This document shows positions 62,445-64,000 of a stretch of 64,000 nt of DNA, piece after piece; the first letter of the stretch is position 1; the number at the start of each line of letters is the position of its first letter. Under the pieces are notes generated by a model that did no database searches, was not told the DNA's origin, and worked only from the letters and a program-made list of their open reading frames with translations. The DNA is from Streptomyces phaeoluteigriseus (GTDB lineage: Bacteria > Actinomycetota > Actinomycetes > Streptomycetales > Streptomycetaceae), in contig NZ_MPOH02000015.1 of assembly GCF_001896135.2 (NCBI RefSeq), positions 353,321-417,320 of the forward strand, written 5' to 3'. Made by a program: the position numbers and the translations under genes.

Positions 62445-63734
62445 TCAGCCCGCGAACGCGGCCTTGGCCTCGCTGAACAGCGCCTTCGCGGCGTCGGCCG
62501 GCTTGGTCTTGCCCTGGGCGACCTCACCGCCGATGCGCAGGAAGGCGGCTTCGATGACGTCCGCGCCGGACGGATGCGGGGTGATCTTCCCGAGGACGCC
62601 GGCCTTGGCGACCTGGTCCTCGTAGGCCGCGACGCCCTGGTTGTTGGGGTCGGTCGGTTTGAAGGCGTCGTACTGCTCGGTGGTCGAGAGAATGCCGCGG
62701 TCGTAACCCATGATCTTGCCGGCCTCGGGGTCGTGGACCATGAAGTCGATGAACTGGGCCACTTCCTTGGGGTGCTTGGTCCCCGAGAAGGCGCTCAGCA
62801 TCAGCGAACCGAGGTACTGACCCGTGTCCTTGCCGTTGGTGGTGGGAATCGGCGCGAGCCCGTAGTCCGACTCGCCCTCGCCCTGGTAGCGGATGGAGAA
62901 GTTGTCCCAGGTGAACTCGGACGCGGCGAGGCCCGCCGAGAGACCGGACTTCGGCTTGACCTGCTCGATCTTCTTCGGGTCGGCGACCAGCCCGGACTTC
63001 ACACGCTTGTAGCCGTCCTCCCACCACTGCGTCAGATCGTCCTCGGTGAAGCCGAGGTCGCTGTCGGTGTAGAAGGCCTTGCCGTTCTGCCGCAGGTACA
63101 GGTCATAGAGATACATGATGCTGAAGTAGCCGGTGTCACCCGCGATCTTCAGCTTGTCCTGGATCGTCTGCAGCGCGGTGAAGTACTCGTCCCACGTCCA
63201 GCCGAACTTCGCCTCGACGCCCGCCTTCTTGAAGGCCTTGAGGTCGATGACGAGCGCCATGGTGTTGGCACCGACGGGTATGCCCACCTGCTTGTCGTCG
63301 ACCTGACCATTCGCCAGAACGCCGTTGCGGAAGTTCTCCAGGTTCAGATTCCCGGCGTCCGCCTGCGTCTTGAGATCCATCAGAACACCGCGCTTGTCGT
63401 ACTTGCGCAGAAAGGTGACCGCATTCTGGAAAACGTCCGGCGGATTCCCGCCGGAGGCCTGGGTCTGGAACTTCTCCCAGAACGCCTCGTAGTCGGTGAA
63501 TTCGGGCTTGATCTTGATCTTCGGGTACTTCTTCTCGAAGAGTGCGATCGTCTTCTTGATGGCGATGGTGCGCGGCTCGCCACCCCACCACGCGTAACGG
63601 ATCGTCACCGTTCCGTCCGCGGAAGTCCCGCTGTCGCCCCCACACCCGGTGGTCGCGGCCAGCCCCAGCGTGGCCGCCGTCGCCCCCGCGGCCTTGAGGA
63701 TCGTTCGCCTCTCAACATTCCTGCTGGTTCGCAC
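62445..63734 (-). CDS. Sugar ABC transporter substrate-binding lipoprotein
   Basis: Extracellular solute-binding protein (family 1) of 429 residues. The signal is MRTSRNVERRTILKAAGATAATLGLAATTGCGGD. It combines a twin-arginine-like ERRTILK with a lipobox LAATTGC, so it is likely exported, lipidated on the cysteine and anchored outside. The mature part begins with TVTIRYAWWGGEPRTIAIKKTIALFEKKYPKIKIKPEFTDYEAFWEKFQTQ, the classic binding-protein start. First gene of a five-gene operon ending in an exported pectin lyase, suggesting import of its products. Confidence 0.92.
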   Translation of the reverse strand: MRTSRNVERRTILKAAGATAATLGLAATTGCGGDSGTSADGTVTIRYAWWGGEPRTIAIKKTIALFEKKYPKIKIKPEFTDYEAFWEKFQTQASGGNPPDVFQNAVTFLRKYDKRGVLMDLKTQADAGNLNLENFRNGVLANGQVDDKQVGIPVGANTMALVIDLKAFKKAGVEAKFGWTWDEYFTALQTIQDKLKIAGDTGYFSIMYLYDLYLRQNGKAFYTDSDLGFTEDDLTQWWEDGYKRVKSGLVADPKKIEQVKPKSGLSAGLAASEFTWDNFSIRYQGEGESDYGLAPIPTTNGKDTGQYLGSLMLSAFSGTKHPKEVAQFIDFMVHDPEAGKIMGYDRGILSTTEQYDAFKPTDPNNQGVAAYEDQVAKAGVLGKITPHPSGADVIEAAFLRIGGEVAQGKTKPADAAKALFSEAKAAFAG

Positions 63735-63770
63735 AGTCGGGCCCCTCCCGCAGCGTCATTGCCGCTTGCA

Positions 63771-63795
63771 TGAATCGTTTCAAGAAAGCGCTTGC
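63771..63795 (-). promoter_or_regulatory. Two adjoining LacI-family-type operator palindromes before the sugar operon
   Basis: TGAATCGTTTCA (63771-63782) is palindromic at 10 of 12 positions with a central CG. CAAGAAAGCGCTTG (63781-63794) contains the perfect AAGCGCTT core. Both resemble LacI/GalR-family sites of the GAAAnCGnTTTC type. They lie 37-61 nt upstream of the binding-protein start, a good place for repression. The regulator gene itself is not in the window, unless it lies just beyond 64,000. Confidence 0.6.
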
Positions 63796-64000
63796 TGGCA
63801 CAAGGTACGAGGGGGTTGGAGGAGCGTCAATGATTCGGACAGGAATTTCTTCCGAGGCGGGCGCGGAAACGGGGTGCGGGCCGCGGGCGCGAGGCGGCCG
63901 ACGGTCGGGTGAAGGCGCAGGTGAGGAGCGGGGGTTCGGCCGGTCGGACGGATGATGGGGGGTGGATGTGCGTGGCTGGATTCGGCCGGGAGGGGTGAGG
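63796..64000. other. Window end, no supportable gene
   Basis: The last 205 nt hold no credible coding region. Short frames here lack ribosome-binding sites and have GC-artefact composition. The interval is the divergent upstream side of the sugar operon. Confidence 0.5.

Overview
The window is high-GC actinobacterial chromosome and almost certainly comes from a Streptomyces or very close relative. Codons are strongly biased to G/C in the third position, GTG starts and 4-bp ATGA/GTGA gene overlaps are frequent, and bldD, a regulator of Streptomyces development, is present with its c-di-GMP-binding motif intact. No rRNA, CRISPR array, transposase or integrase was seen. One tRNA gene, tRNA-Val(CAC), is present.

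Layout. 1-2.3 kb: the pyrR-pyrB-pyrC pyrimidine genes on the minus strand, with a probable PyrR-binding RNA element over the pyrR ribosome-binding site. 2.4-3.0 kb: bldD. 3.2-12.1 kb: a minus-strand run mltG-aroE-aroC-aroK/aroB (shikimate pathway), an NTPase gene, an Xaa-Pro peptidase gene, efp and nusB. 12.2-16.3 kb: DUF948 gene, DUF6167-like gene, alaS and ruvX. 16.3-21.5 kb: rpsD, rarA, a VKOR gene, hisS and an MBL hydrolase gene. 21.7-23.9 kb: a cyclophilin gene and a DUF349 gene on the plus strand. 24.0-27.1 kb: an accessory operon (Ser/Thr kinase, EACC1-like membrane protein, tiny ORF, caspase-like peptidase with TPRs). 27.1-38.8 kb: relA, apt, secF, secD, yajC, ruvB, ruvA, ruvC, yebC, pdxT and pdxS. 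39.5-51.0 kb: the phosphatidylinositol mannoside genes (pgsA, patA, pimA), an EF-G-like GTPase gene, an unknown membrane protein gene, a HIT protein gene, a potassium channel gene and thrS. 51.1-54.2 kb: a two-gene unit with a DUF4365 protein, a 3'-5' exonuclease gene and tRNA-Val. 54.2-57.1 kb: an SRPBCC gene and a large membrane protein gene. 57.1-63.8 kb: a minus-strand operon for rhamnogalacturonan or pectin oligosaccharide use.

Much of the middle follows an order I recall from other actinobacteria, including mycobacteria (thrS-HIT-pgsA-patA-pimA-pdxST-yebC-ruvCAB-yajC-secDF-apt-relA). The kinase/EACC1/caspase operon between the DUF349 gene and relA looks like an insertion into this conserved framework. 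It is the best candidate for a little-described system: a membrane-linked, phosphorylation-controlled peptidase module that may act in defence or programmed cell death.

Sequence quality matters here. From about 25 kb onward at least eight otherwise intact genes, including housekeeping ruvA, ruvB, ruvC and secD, are broken by single-base shifts in or near G/C runs. One 225-bp segment is present twice in tandem, and its copies differ mainly by one-base indels. I read most of these as draft-assembly errors and give reconstructed gene extents where I could follow both frames.
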